In this document: piece after piece, positions 10,530 to 21,249 of the stretch
Numbering within the stretch: position 1 is the first letter of the stretch
Layout: every line of letters begins with the position of its first letter
Source of the DNA: Daedaleopsis sinensis
Taxonomy: Eukaryota > Basidiomycota > Agaricomycetes > Polyporales > Polyporaceae
Length of the DNA stretch: 64,000 nucleotides
Direction of reading: 5' to 3'
Assembly (NCBI GenBank): GCA_033807695.1
Contig: CM066302.1
Coordinates: 992,001 to 1,056,000, forward strand
Translations under genes and position numbers: made by a program
Notes under the pieces: generated by a model
The model's input: the letters and a program-made list of their open reading frames with translations, nothing else
What the model was told of the DNA's origin: nothing
Databases searched by the model: none

Positions 10530-11702
10530 ATGTCCCCCGACGTCGACAGCCCGATGACCACGGCCAGTCCTGCCCCATCCAGGGGGCCTTACGTTTTGTT
10601 CCCCATTGAATTCCCCGAGGTTCGTGCTTATGCTGCACTATACGACCCCTTTCTCAAAGAGAACACAGTTGTGGAAGGCATACAAACTTGCGCAGTCTTC
10701 TTTCTGGACCGCTGATGAGATCAATCTCGACATCGATCGCGAGCAGTGGCGCTCCGTACTCACCAGCGGGGAACGCGAATTCTTCTCCTTTATCCTGGGT
10801 TTCTTCGCCGGAGCGGACGGCATCGTAGTAGAAAATCTGGCGCTTCGTTTCTGCTCCGAGATAGACATCCCTGAGGTCAGATGTTTCTATGGCTATCAAA
10901 TCATGATGTGAGTTATTGTATTATGCAGTCATATGCCACGTACTGAATGCAAATCACAGCGAGAACGTCCACGCCGAGGTCTACAGCAGATTCGTCCAAG
11001 AATTTGTACAGGACCCACTTGAACAACAGAGTCTATTCCGCTCCATCCAGTCCACCCCTATCGTGATGGAGAAGGCCCAGTGGTGCGTGAAGTGGATCAA
11101 GTCACCCGACGCACCCCTCGCAACCCGCATTGTCGCCTTCGCCATAGTCGAGGGAATATTCTTCGCGACGTCCTTTGTCACCCTGTTCTGGCTTCGCCAC
11201 CGCAACCTAATGCCTGGGCTCACATTCTCGAATGAGCTGATCGCGCGCGATGAAGGGCAACACACCGCATTCGCATGTCTACTCTATCGTCACATGCGGG
11301 ACCCCCTTCCCGACGAAGAAGTTCACGACATGGTCCGCGAAGCGGTCGTTCTCGAACAAGAATTTTTCGAATGTACGCGTTAGGACAGTTTTATCTTCTT
11401 GCCGTCAATGACAATTCGATTAGGTGCCATCAGCGGTTCCAAGGTAGTAGGTTTAACTGAAGAACGCATGGACGACTATGTCGAGTATGTCGCAGACTTC
11501 CTGCTAGCACGATTGGGGTGCGACATGATATACCACAAAGAAAATCCCGTAAGTCGCACGCATACGATATAGGACGCGCACTCATCATAGATATTGGACA
11601 TACCAGTTCCCGTTCATGGAGAGGAGCTCTATCGACGCCAAGACCAACTTCTTTGAAAGACAAGTCAGCGAATATCACGGGGCCACCGTGACGCACCCAT
11701 GA
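10530..11702 (+). CDS. Ribonucleotide reductase small subunit (R2), copy 1
   Basis: Five exons (10530-10619, 10669-10907, 10960-11372, 11424-11548, 11607-11702) join in perfect phase to 320 aa. R2 houses the di-iron centre and tyrosyl radical that lets the large subunit reduce ribonucleotides to deoxyribonucleotides. All metal ligands are in place: Asp in [10 protein letters not shown], Glu and His in IENVHAE, Glu in AIVEGIFF, and Glu and His in RDEGQHTAF. The radical Tyr lies in HAEVYS and the Trp of the electron path in SFWTADE. The protein is shorter than usual (about 390-400 aa) at both ends. It stops at [11 protein letters not shown], without the acidic aromatic tail that normally docks on the large subunit. 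A GTGACG inside the last codons could be a donor, but no downstream exon with a tail motif was found. This is unlikely to be the housekeeping copy. Confidence 0.93.
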
Positions 11703-14409
11703 GATCTAACAGAAGATATGACTCCCATCATGGCAGAGATCCGCGTTTCAATCTACAGAATAACAATGTCAGACACGTCATGAATGTATGTTATGAAAAT
11801 TTGCCATGTACCTCTTGTCAAACGAAGGCATGCCTCGTCGTTGCGCGCATTTCCCATAACCTTCTACGTGGAACGACAAAGGCTTGAGCAGCCTGGGAAA
11901 TATCACGTCTAAATCAGAAAGGTAAATATATTAACGAACTGCACCCTTGCACCACACGCACAAAACCTGAAAGTCATTCACCTTGTTTCAAAAGCAATCA
12001 GCAGTACTCGAGTCTTTCACTGAAAAAACCTATAGATGTAGATGCATAACTCAGATATGCATAAAATCGCAATATACTAGACTACGGGGATCGAGACATA
12101 TGAACTCACTATATCACACGAACAAGAACGGTACATTCAAGCAGAAACGAGGCCTGCACGTATCCAATGTTACTGTTGAGGTACAAGAAGCCCACACGTA
12201 GGGACCAAAAAACATAACGCCCGAGAAAATGCCTGCCCTAAACCCTGCGCTTAATCGGTCTGCGCCACGGCCACATCGCTCCTTCTTCTCCGCTTTCACC
12301 TTCTCCTCCAACCTCTTCATTGTACGTATGGCTTCAACAGTGGCCAAGTAACTCGTTCTCGAGGTGCAATAGCACTTTATACATACGGCTGTGCTGATAC
12401 CAAGTGAGTGAATGCTCGTCTCCGACGCACCCGCTTACCATCGCGCCGATGCATCTTTGGAAGGAGACCCAAAAGTGTTGCAACGCACATCAGATCACCC
12501 TACAGTCAAGCCCCAACACGTTCTATTCGTACAAATGTATGTATAGTCTATCATAGATTTCACTGCCATCCCGGATCATCACGAACTAAATTTATAGGCC
12601 CTCTTATACTAATGCTAGGCCATGCTAAGTGCAAGTTGCACTGCGTTCACGGACTTCACGGACCCCATCTCTAAGAAATTATCTGCCATCGACCCGTCCG
12701 CGTGCGTGGCCGCCTGTTCCCGCGAGCTGAAGATGCTCCAACACAAACACAAAAAACTCACATTCTTCGGATCCCACACGTCCCCATCCTGGAAGCACAC
12801 TATCCCCTCTGTGTCATGGGATACATCAACATGTGCAGACTCGCCTTCAACGCGACCCCCATGTCGCGCGTTTGACTAACATGTGGATGGCATTCACATG
12901 ATCACCGGATGCGGGAAGAAATCCTCGTCATCTTGCGCTGGGTTAGCATCAACTTACCACCAACTCACGTTGTAGATAACCAACATGCACAGCCTGTGTG
13001 AGGTTTATACGAGCGATTGACGTCAGGCGGGTGTGGTGAAGTCATGTAGACTTTATATTGTTCCAATGTATTATACTACGATAAGAGCCCCGCTCGCATC
13101 CCGAATTTTCATTAGTGTGTACCAATCACATTCTGTACTTAGTATACTATACGCTCAATCTGTTATCGCCTCGCAACCACTGTACTACCACTGCAGCTCG
13201 AGCAGGCAGCACTGAAACAGTTTAATCTCGGTATTCAATTCAAACAGACGACCGGGAACGCCGAACCGGGATACCGGCAATTCAGAGTCCGAACCACTCG
13301 CCTTCAAGCTTCATACACTGTGACACACCTATCCCAACGATCGTTTGGGTGATTACTACAGGCTACACAACAATCCCTGATGACATACAACATACTCGAG
13401 AAGTTTATTCACTCTGACGTCGAGTAGCAAGTCCATGCACTCGACCGCCACCAACCGCGCTAGCCATTGACCAAAGCATACAACATATACGAAGCCAATA
13501 CCAACTGCACCGCTCATTCACGACGATAGTTCAACTACAACAGCCACATCGCAGAGACATGAATATCGTCTTAAAATAACAAGTGTATGTCGCGGAACTA
13601 CTAAGTTGCAATGCCACGTGCCTCGATCGGCTCACAGCGACGCAACCTTTCCCATAGGAGACAAGCCGCGGTTCAGTACTATGCAGATCTCAAACCCTAA
13701 AATCCGAGTCAGGCCACTATCAGCATCCTATCCTCAAAACGGACCAGCTCTGAATATCACGTCTATAATGTTATAGCGATACTCTGCTAAAACCACCAGC
13801 TTCGAGAAGTGTGCGCTCATATCATACTCCGTCGAACGCGATTTGGGCTGACCCATCCACGCCCCGCCACATCTATGCGTCTTCGTCCAAATTATACACA
13901 TATTGTACGGTCGTCGCGAACAATAACCCATATAACTTCACTTGGACAATTAGCGACGAAACAACCTCTCGCCGTCCAATCCACCGGTCCGATATGGCAC
14001 CCGATCCGTCTCAACGACTTTCAAATAAGGCGATATACCAGGTTTGGCAGGACCTGCCTGTGAAGTCAGCTGCTCCGTCGCCCAGTATACCCCGAGAAGC
14101 ATCGTACGTACCCCGCCATTACCCAAGTACATTGAGAAGCCATCTAAAAATTTGCTATTATCGCTTCGACTTCAAAATCTATCAGGTATGACCAAGAGAG
14201 ACCTCACCCCCGTGCGCCCTTTATTTACGCACACCTTAATCAGTTACGTGAGCTCCCCACCTCTTCCCGGCCCACACCAAACTTGGACGCCAGCTCGTTC
14301 CACCTCAACTTTACACCCTTGCGCCTTGGAAACCTAACGATTTCGAACGTTTGCCGCAGCAATCCCCACCTCGCTCCTCGACTACTCACCTCAGACCCCG
14401 AGTGGACGG
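11703..14409. other. Long stretch without a convincing gene
   Basis: About 2.7 kb with only short frames. Two are slightly better than chance: a minus frame near 12114-12347 whose N-terminus reads as a charged helix (MKRLEEKVKAEKKER), and a plus frame near 12622-12879. A plus frame starting at 13999 runs into the orphan gene's 5' side and could contain an upstream exon of it. The first 70 or so bases after the reductase stop are related to the matching region downstream of copy 2, so the duplicated unit includes 3' flanking DNA. Confidence 0.4.
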
Positions 14410-15443
14410 ATGGCAGGCAAAATCAAGAGACACGGTCCCAGACGCGACGACGAACCTCGAATCGACGGTGCCGAGTACGCCGTCTGTCTCTCGCGCAACT
14501 CCAACCCTGTCACCTTGTTCGTCGCAGGCATCTCTGACCTGTATGGGCAGGCTACCCTCCACCACACAGGTCAGAAACACGACGATGGGGTGACGATCGC
14601 ACGAGGACGATGCCGCAACTCGAAGTGGGCTCGCAATCCATTCCATCTCATGCCACACAACGACATACCCAGCGATACTACTCTGCCGCAGCCTCACGGC
14701 GAAGCAGATGACCATGATGACGACAACGACGACCCCACTCTATCCCCAACTAACCGTCGCGAAGACGCTGTAGATGTCAGTCCAACTCGCAACCACAAGG
14801 TCATCACCTGCGTTGTAACCGTCATGCCGACCCGACCGCTCACAATAGGCGCATACGTCGAACTCATTCCCGTGTATCCGGACCGAGCGCAGACGACAGC
14901 GTACTCGTCAATAGTCCCCACCTTTATCTCCCGCGACGCTATCATGACTGGTACAGTTACGCACGTTCTCGCTATGGAGAAAAACATGGTCACTTTCCTG
15001 GTCGACAACTCCGGAACACCAAAGGCGAGAGGCAATCTTGCAAGTGCACACGTCAGCATACGATATTACGCACACAAGTCGTTCACGCTGCCACCGTGGT
15101 CGCAGTTCATATATGTTTTGCAAAAAAACAAGCTGCCCGACAGCCGCGTCCTCCCGCTACACACCAACTGTGTCGTCATCAACACCACTGCGTATTCGGA
15201 CGCTTCGGCTGCGAACAGAGAATCGACCCACATGAACGTATTCCGAAATCCACTAATCATATCGGACAGTGTATCTCGTCAAGGTCAGTCAGCTCCGCTG
15301 TCAATGTGTGTGTACTGACATCATTTATAGTCGGGCCGAACTGGCGATACGAACAACCACCCTCCCCCACGGTGTCCTGCGCAAGTCATATTGCGACCGC
15401 AACGTCATCTCGCGAACAGGTCGACGATAGCTGGATGATGTAA
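14410..15443 (+). CDS. Orphan protein, 328 aa
   Basis: Two exons, 14410-15283 and 15331-15443, joined by a 47-nt GTCAGT...TTATAG intron in phase, give 328 aa. The family is not recognised. The N-terminus is basic (MAGKIKRHGPRRDDEPR), followed by a region of alternating beta-like segments, an acidic low-complexity patch (DDHDDDNDDP near residue 100), and a hydrophobic beta-rich second half. A short OB-like fold is conceivable but nothing in the sequence proves it. It lies between the two inverted ribonucleotide reductase copies, so it may travel with them. An upstream exon in 13.9-14.2 kb cannot be excluded. Confidence 0.6.
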
Positions 15444-16098
15444 AGCAGCTCTCACTCGGTACGTGCGTTTACCGCGATACCGACACACTCTAAGACAGCT
15501 CAAGAAAATCTTAGCAGCGATCGCAATGGACAGTAGGGAACGTCACATGCGATTTTTGGCGTTATCTTTGGGCAACAAAAGTGATCGGAAAGCTGAAGGG
15601 AAGTGGTCGACATCGTGCTGCTGAGAACAAGCCCAGTTGATTGGAAGTGCGCGCTCACGATCTTGTTCGTGTCCACGAGCCATTTAGCTACTGTGTCCTC
15701 GCACTCATGCATATTCGGATTCCCCAGGATAGCGTTGACTGTAGTATGCTATGCTATATTCTTGTTAAATACCGGAGACCAACGACCAATCAGTACTAGA
15801 TCTGCCAATGCACACACTGCCACGACGAAAATTTATTCATTCTCGAATAGATAATAGTACAAGACGGCTGTAGGAATGTATCAACCGCAGAGGGAAATGT
15901 TTGCACCGTTTCACGTTCTAAGGACTTAATAAGTAACAAGAAGTGCAGACCAAGACAAGATATATATTTTCTGGGTTCGGGGAAAGGTGAATGGCAACAT
16001 CAATTATAACACATTCACGACATGGACGACATATTGATTCCGCGGATCGTGACGCAGGCAAATTTCGCGACGATAAAAACCACATGTTTTGTCAGACC
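15444..16098. other. Intergenic stretch with two convergent 3' ends
   Basis: No coding exon with splice context is seen. It separates the orphan gene from the reductase copy on the opposite strand. Part of its right end is related to the 3' flank of reductase copy 1. Confidence 0.4.
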
Positions 16099-16140
16099 CT
16101 ACGGACGTGTCACCATCGCCCCATCATACTTGCGAACTTG

Positions 16141-17278
16141 TCATTCAAAGAAGTCGGTTCCGGCGTCGATTGGGCTGTCCACGAACGTAAACTGGGACGT
16201 GCGACCGCTACGGTGAGCAACAATTCCCTATCGGATAAACGGGGCTTACGGGATTCTCTTTGAGGTATATCATCTCGCATCCTAATTGGGATAGCAGTAC
16301 ATCCGCAACATACTCAATGTAGTCGTCCATACGGTCTTGCGTGAGACCCGGTATATTGCAGCCCAGCAGCGCATCTAGTCAAAAGTCAACATGGACGAAA
16401 AAGGGACGAAAAACCAGACACTCACCCTCAAAGAACTCCTGCTCGAGGGCAACCGCCTCACGGACCATGTCCTGTACATCCTCATCTGGAATCGGTGTTC
16501 GCATGTGTCGATAGAGCAGACACGTGAATGCGGTGTGTTGTCCTTCATCGCGTGCAATCAACTCATTTGAGGAAATCAGGCCTGGCATCAAGTTGCGATG
16601 ACGGAGCCAGAACATGGACGCGAACGACGACGAAAAGAATATGCCCTCGACGATAGCGAACGCGACGATGCGAGTTGCGAGAGATGATATGTCGGACGAT
16701 TCGGTCCACTTCGCACACCACTGAGCCTTCTCCATCACAATCGGGGTGGACTTGATGGAACCGAACAGACACAGTCGTTCAAGGGGGTCCTCGACAAATT
16801 CCTGGACGCATCTGCTATAGACCTCTGCATGGACGTTTTCACTGCGACTCACGATTAGTAAATCGTTTCCGATTATAGGAGACCGCTGCTCACTCACATC
16901 ATAATCTGATAACCGTAGAAACACCGCACTTCTGGGATGTCTGCTTCGGAACAGAAACGAAGAGCCAAGTTCTCCACCAAGATACCGTCCGCTCCAGCAA
17001 AGTAACCCAGGATGAATGAGAAGAATTTGCGTTCCCCATAGGTGAATACCGAACGCCACTGCTCACGATCGATGTCGAGATTAATCTGGTCTGCAGTCCA
17101 GAAAGAAGACTGGGCGATTTTATAAGCCTTCCACAACTGCGGGATATTTCAATAACACGACGAATACTGCAGATTCATCGGCACAGACCTCGTGATATTC
17201 AATCGGGAACAAGACATAAGATGCCTTGCCCGGAGAGGGATCGCTCGTAGTCATCGGCGTATCAACGTTGGGGGACAT
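16141..17278 (-). pseudogene. Ribonucleotide reductase small subunit, copy 2 (premature stop)
   Basis: Exons on the minus strand: 17278-17189, 17136-16898, 16841-16426, 16374-16250 and 16191 downward. Every intron sits at the same place and phase as in copy 1. Exons 1, 2 and 4 have identical lengths, and exon 3 has one extra codon. Metal ligands and the radical Tyr are kept ([34 protein letters not shown]). In exon 5 the codon that is AGA (Arg) in copy 1 after DFFE is TGA, ending the frame at 306 aa. Reading past it gives QVRKYDGAMVTRP and a stop at 16099, the same short C-terminus as copy 1. The truncated tail therefore predates the duplication. Intron 2 contains a clear TACTAAT branch site. 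The loss of 14 codons may or may not abolish function, so 'pseudogene' is provisional. Confidence 0.85.
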
Positions 17279-17965
17279 GGTGATCTATGGCTACACCATC
17301 CGACGAAAAATCCCATGCTCTTTAAGCTAACGACGTTGGCATCCACGGATACCGCTGGTCAGGGCATTCTGTGCATTCGCCGGATCCGTCAGTGACCCGT
17401 GGGCTACTTGTTGCGTGCTGCAAGTTTGACTGACGTGTAGGGACGTGCGTGTAGGTACCTAGAAAGGTCTTCCTCTTTGCATTTGACTCGACAGGGAACG
17501 TGGACACCGCACTTGAATGATATTTGTTGGCAGGCAAGACTCGACGTCTACGTGTCGTTTGACACGACACATTAGACATGCAATGGAGTATGGTGCGTGT
17601 CCAAACTCACAAATGAAATGAAACGTGGACATTGACTATACTTGGAGTCCGTGTACAGTTCAACGACGTGGCGATGTTATGAGCTGACGCGGCAGAGGTA
17701 CGATATGATTCCCATGGTCCATTGTCCCACCTGGGCGATCTACGCACAAATAACGGTGTCCTCTCTAGTGGCAACAACATCATATTGTTCAATATGCACA
17801 CGCTGGGGAATGAGATTAGCTTAAGGGATTCCTTTTTCAATTCAAATTAGGAGGTACATATCCTTCACCGGCACGCTCTAAAGTCTGCGAGACCCCGCAT
17901 TTCAAAGGAGGTCAATGAAGAAAGCATTCGGCACCAAACCCGGTACATATTCTTCAACTGACTGC

Positions 17966-17981
17966 AGTACTACTAAGTACT
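17966..17981. repeat. AGTACTTAGTAGTACT 16-mer, copy on minus strand
   Basis: Exact 16-bp match, in reverse orientation, to 52029-52044, with a 15-bp match at 49994-50008. The motif is nearly palindromic and may be the core of a dispersed repeat or element end. Confidence 0.6.
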
Positions 17982-17997
17982 ATTGGTTAGTAGTCCA

Positions 17998-18145
17998 TTT
18001 TTAAAGCCGCACACGTGTCCGAATGTCCGCACCCAGCCGCGCTGAGTTTGAATATTCAAACCTTCACATTGCTTTCACCACGTCTGCTTGTCTGGATCTG
18101 CCACGACCATATCTTCTCGGAGGTTATTGCAATCGACTTCCTTCA
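17998..18145. repeat. Direct repeat, first copy
   Basis: About 145 bp related to 19297-19440. Both start at a TTTAAA-type run followed by GCACACGTG, share GCCGCGCTGAGTTTGAAT and a TTCAAAC box, then CTTTCACCACGTC and a CCATATC/CCGTATC block. The spacing of about 1.3 kb looks like a tandem duplication of a promoter or 5' region. Confidence 0.7.
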
Positions 18146-18277
18146 TGGCAGTCCGACGACCGGGCCACTCCCTGTTCGACACGCACTAGTCAACCCGCCC
18201 CTCTCCCCATGCCGGGGACATATAATACTTGTAACTTGCTGGGTGAAGGCATCATCATCTTGATAACTGCTCCTCCA

Positions 18278-19139
18278 TGTCTTCACCGCACTCCGTCACA
18301 TGCACTCCTCCCCCCGACGACGTCTACCCGACGGAGGTGTTCGTCACCCCCCCAGACCTCACCGATATTGAGGCTCATTGGCTCTACGACGAGTACACCA
18401 TCGTGGTGCCGTATCGTTTCCCACTTCGCGTAGTCCGGTAGGTGATAACATCACCCTTCTGCTAAAACTTTCTAACAGTTACCGTGTGTAGTCGTATCCA
18501 GCGTCTCGTGCACTTGGTCATACCAATACCACATTCGCACAAGATATCCAACATACCCCGGTTCGCGGGATGGGGGACGAATGGCCGCAGCACCTTCTTA
18601 AGCATCCGCAACATCCCTATCCGTATTTCTGTCATCGGATGCATCATGCACAAATTTGTCCTCCAGCACAGTCGCTCCAGAGTCGGACAATCTGGAGTGG
18701 AGGTCGAATTTGTGAGGGACATTGATCATTCGTCTATGACACAACTGCTAAGGCACGCGCTGCCTGAACCCTGTACGATCCGCCGATATGTTCATACTCA
18801 GGCTAACTCTTACCGACTTCCGGACAGCCGAATACCCACCTAACCTGACCGCGTACAAACGTATGGGTTCACGTATGGTACATCTCCACCTTATCAAACG
18901 ATGGTCCTCTGCAACTGACGTCCACCCGTACACAGTTGTTCCCCCACGTATTCGATGCAAGATCAGGATTATCGTCAACAGCGGGCATGAACACATTATC
19001 TTTCGATGCACTACAACGCGGTCAACTTGTTATGTTGGATATGAAATTCGGTCGTCGTCGGCGTATCGGAGGAGGTCTTAGCGTATGGTTCGATCTCGTA
19101 TCCGTCATATTGCTCGAAGACCTTCCGCCAGAAGGGTGA
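18278..19139 (+). CDS. Possible degenerate multi-exon gene
   Basis: An ATG at 18278 opens a frame reading MSSPHSVTCTPPPDD up to about 18430, where a GTAGGTGATAAC donor-like site occurs. Open frames then continue at 18484-18843 and 18936-19139 in other phases. No set of splice sites joined all three cleanly, so this may be a decayed gene. No domain is recognised. The upstream direct repeat and the TATAAT run about 55 bp before the ATG support a promoter here. Confidence 0.3.
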
Positions 19140-19296
19140 TATATATTATCCACGAACTTCGTACTTCACTGCGTATAGTACTGTCTACGAATTGCGATCC
19201 CTCCGACATCTGGCATGTAATCGGCTCTGCGTGCACAGTGTCACGACCTCACAACAAGAACTAATGGTAGTACTGCCACTAATACCACCACTACAT

Positions 19297-19440
19297 CTTT
19301 AAAACTGCACACGTGACCGATGTGCGCACCAAGCCGCGCTGAGTTTGAATGTTCAAACGCTCACCCTTGCTTTCACCACGTCACGTCTACTTTTCTACCA
19401 TGACCGTATCCTCGAGCTCGATGCACTTGACTTCGTTCAT
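19297..19440. repeat. Direct repeat, second copy
   Basis: Counterpart of 17998-18145, with substitutions and small indels throughout, so the duplication is not recent. An ATG (ATGACCGTATCC) falls within the copy near 19399, whereas the first copy has no ATG there. Confidence 0.7.
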
Positions 19441-20433
19441 ACATACTCGTCACTCGAACATCTATCGCATTGCCCTAACGGAGAGCATTCAGATGGCACT
19501 CAACAACATTCGTTTGGGGGGAGGGGCTGGCGGAGGAAACGAGACCCCGTATGTATCTGCTCCGCACACTCCCACCTCCAACAGCACCTTCTACCCCTGA
19601 TCCTTTACCAAACACACTAAAAAACCTCCGCCTTATGACCGGAGATTAATCTGGCAAGTAACGAGTGCAATATGACAACATTCACCCACTAACGATCGCT
19701 ACAGATGTATCATTTAGCGATGTACCAAAAATATATTAGATTATCCAGCCTACACATCCACCTATTCAGTCCCCCGTCCAGCAGAGACCACACCGATACT
19801 AAATGACAGTTGGCGAATCGTAGCTTTCGGTCTCGCTCTCCTCGTTCCCGATGGGAACATAGACCGTCAAAACCATCAAGTGCATCCATGGAGGTCCCGC
19901 ATCAATTTATTATATATCTCTTCGAGCGGCACACGGTGAGTCCCTGATTTTCCGGCTCTTCTAACATCAGTACTGACTACAGCAAAGCAATTCAATCAAA
20001 TATCGGATTCTATCGACGGTCCCGGCGAGCGTCAGATTCTTATTGTTCCCACTGGGACGATGAAAATCACTTTGCAGACGATTTTTTTGGCATACATGCA
20101 ACTCAGAATGCACGTACTTGGAACGTTAGACGAGCAGTGGAGTGGAAGCTAGGAACAACGAGCTTCATCTGACAAGACATAGCTAACTCCCGAGACAAAC
20201 ATACAGAATATGTAGGACTGGTATTGCTCATCACACCTCCCCTCCACGTTCAACAGCAATCGCACTCTGAAACCCGACGATACCTCCAACTCCGATAACA
20301 GTGAGCACTTCGCTCCGACATACACCGCATCCTATATCCAGTCCTCATCCCGAATGCATCTACCAACAGCCCGCCGTTCCATATTCGGTATTCGGTATCA
20401 GCCACAATCTATTGCGAGGACTGAACAACAAGT

Positions 20434-20673
20434 TGGCGGACCAGCTGGCGCACACCCCCTTGGATCCCATGCGAAACCGCCATCCCGACAGCTTCAAGAG
20501 TCGGCATCGCTGGCGTTCTCAACGCCGCTAAGGCTCGACATCCGACCACTGTCTGGCGGGCCGACCGGCACTCACTTCCCGTTAACTCTCGTGGGAGACC
20601 GCCGTCCCGACAGCTTGAAGAGTCGGCATCGCCGGCGCGCTCAACGCCGGCGCGGCTCGACATCCGACCACTA
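20434..20673. repeat. Tandem duplication, unit about 120 bp
   Basis: Two adjacent units (20434-20552 and 20553-20673) share CCCGACAGCTT.AAGAGTCGG, a run of GGC-rich sequence ending CAACGCCG, and CTCGACATCCGACCACT. Within each unit the bases around AAGAGTCGGCATCGC are the best conserved. Confidence 0.75.
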
Positions 20674-20792
20674 TCGTTGACACTCGTTCTCTGCGTCTAC
20701 TCTCATACTAGCACCTCCTTCTCCATCCGCAATCCACACGACGACCACCCCATACAATCATCACGCGACGCGGCCACGATCAGACGAGACCA

Positions 20793-21141
20793 ATGCCGAA
20801 CCAATCCAAAATCATGCCAGGAATGCAAAACGAAGACATTCTACGATACGTCGGTTTGGGATTCCGAGTGAGTAAACGCACTTGGTGAATGTTTGTCGCT
20901 AACAACGATTTAGCTGTACGACGAGGATGGTAACGAGGACGATGTTGAAATGGACTGGGACGAGCTCGAAGACGACGAAGAACAGAGAGAAGACGAAGAA
21001 CAGAGAGAAGACGAAGAACAGAGAGAAGACGAAGAACAAGGAGAACACGACGAGGACCAAGAAGGCGAAGGGGACGAAGATGACGAAGGTGACGAAGCCG
21101 AAGAACACAAGGACAGGCAAGGAGCGGACAGAGATGAGTGA
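20793..21141 (+). CDS. Acidic-repeat protein, about 100 aa
   Basis: Exons 20793-20867 and 20914-21141 join across a 46-nt GTGAGT...TTTAG intron that has a CTAAC branch site. The N-terminal 25 residues are ordinary (EDILRYVGLGFR). The rest is almost wholly Asp and Glu, with four EQREDE units encoded by an 18-bp tandem repeat. A further intron (GTGATG near 21137 to GCAG at 21215) could add a short third exon ending near 21242. Such tails occur in chromatin and nucleolar proteins, but no family is recognised and the function is unknown. Confidence 0.6.
20976..21045. repeat. 18-bp tandem repeat, about four units
   Basis: Units of GACGAAGAACAGAGAGAA are repeated nearly perfectly and encode the acidic repeat of the gene they lie in. 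Copy number is likely to vary between strains. Confidence 0.85.
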
Positions 21142-21249
21142 TGGGCTGCAAGGTAAAATTGTAATACACAAAGCTGACAGTGTCGTCCCCGGTAACAATC
21201 TCTCACTAACTGCAGTTCACAGACTTATGACGGTGAAGGTTGAATAAAG

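Larger units (their letters stand above)
17279..18277. other. Region upstream of reductase copy 2
   Basis: No gene is resolved. It holds the promoter side of the reductase copy, a 16-bp near-palindrome (17966-17981) found again near 52 kb, and, from about 17998, the first member of a direct repeat. A TATAAT run near 18221 lies about 55 bp before an ATG at 18278. Confidence 0.4.
19140..20792. other. Repeat-bearing stretch without a clear gene
   Basis: Contains the second copy of the direct repeat (19297-19440) and the 120-bp tandem repeat (20434-20673). Short frames near 19345-19620 start inside the duplicated block and may be the decayed start of a second gene copy. Confidence 0.4.

Noticed and set aside
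10530..11702. Reading reductase copy 1 as a frameshifted pseudogene
   Set aside because: Every apparent frame change coincides with a 49-58 nt GT-AG intron and the exons join in phase.
10530..17278. Viral origin of the reductase pair
   Set aside because: Four fungal-type introns are shared by both copies and no viral neighbour genes were seen.
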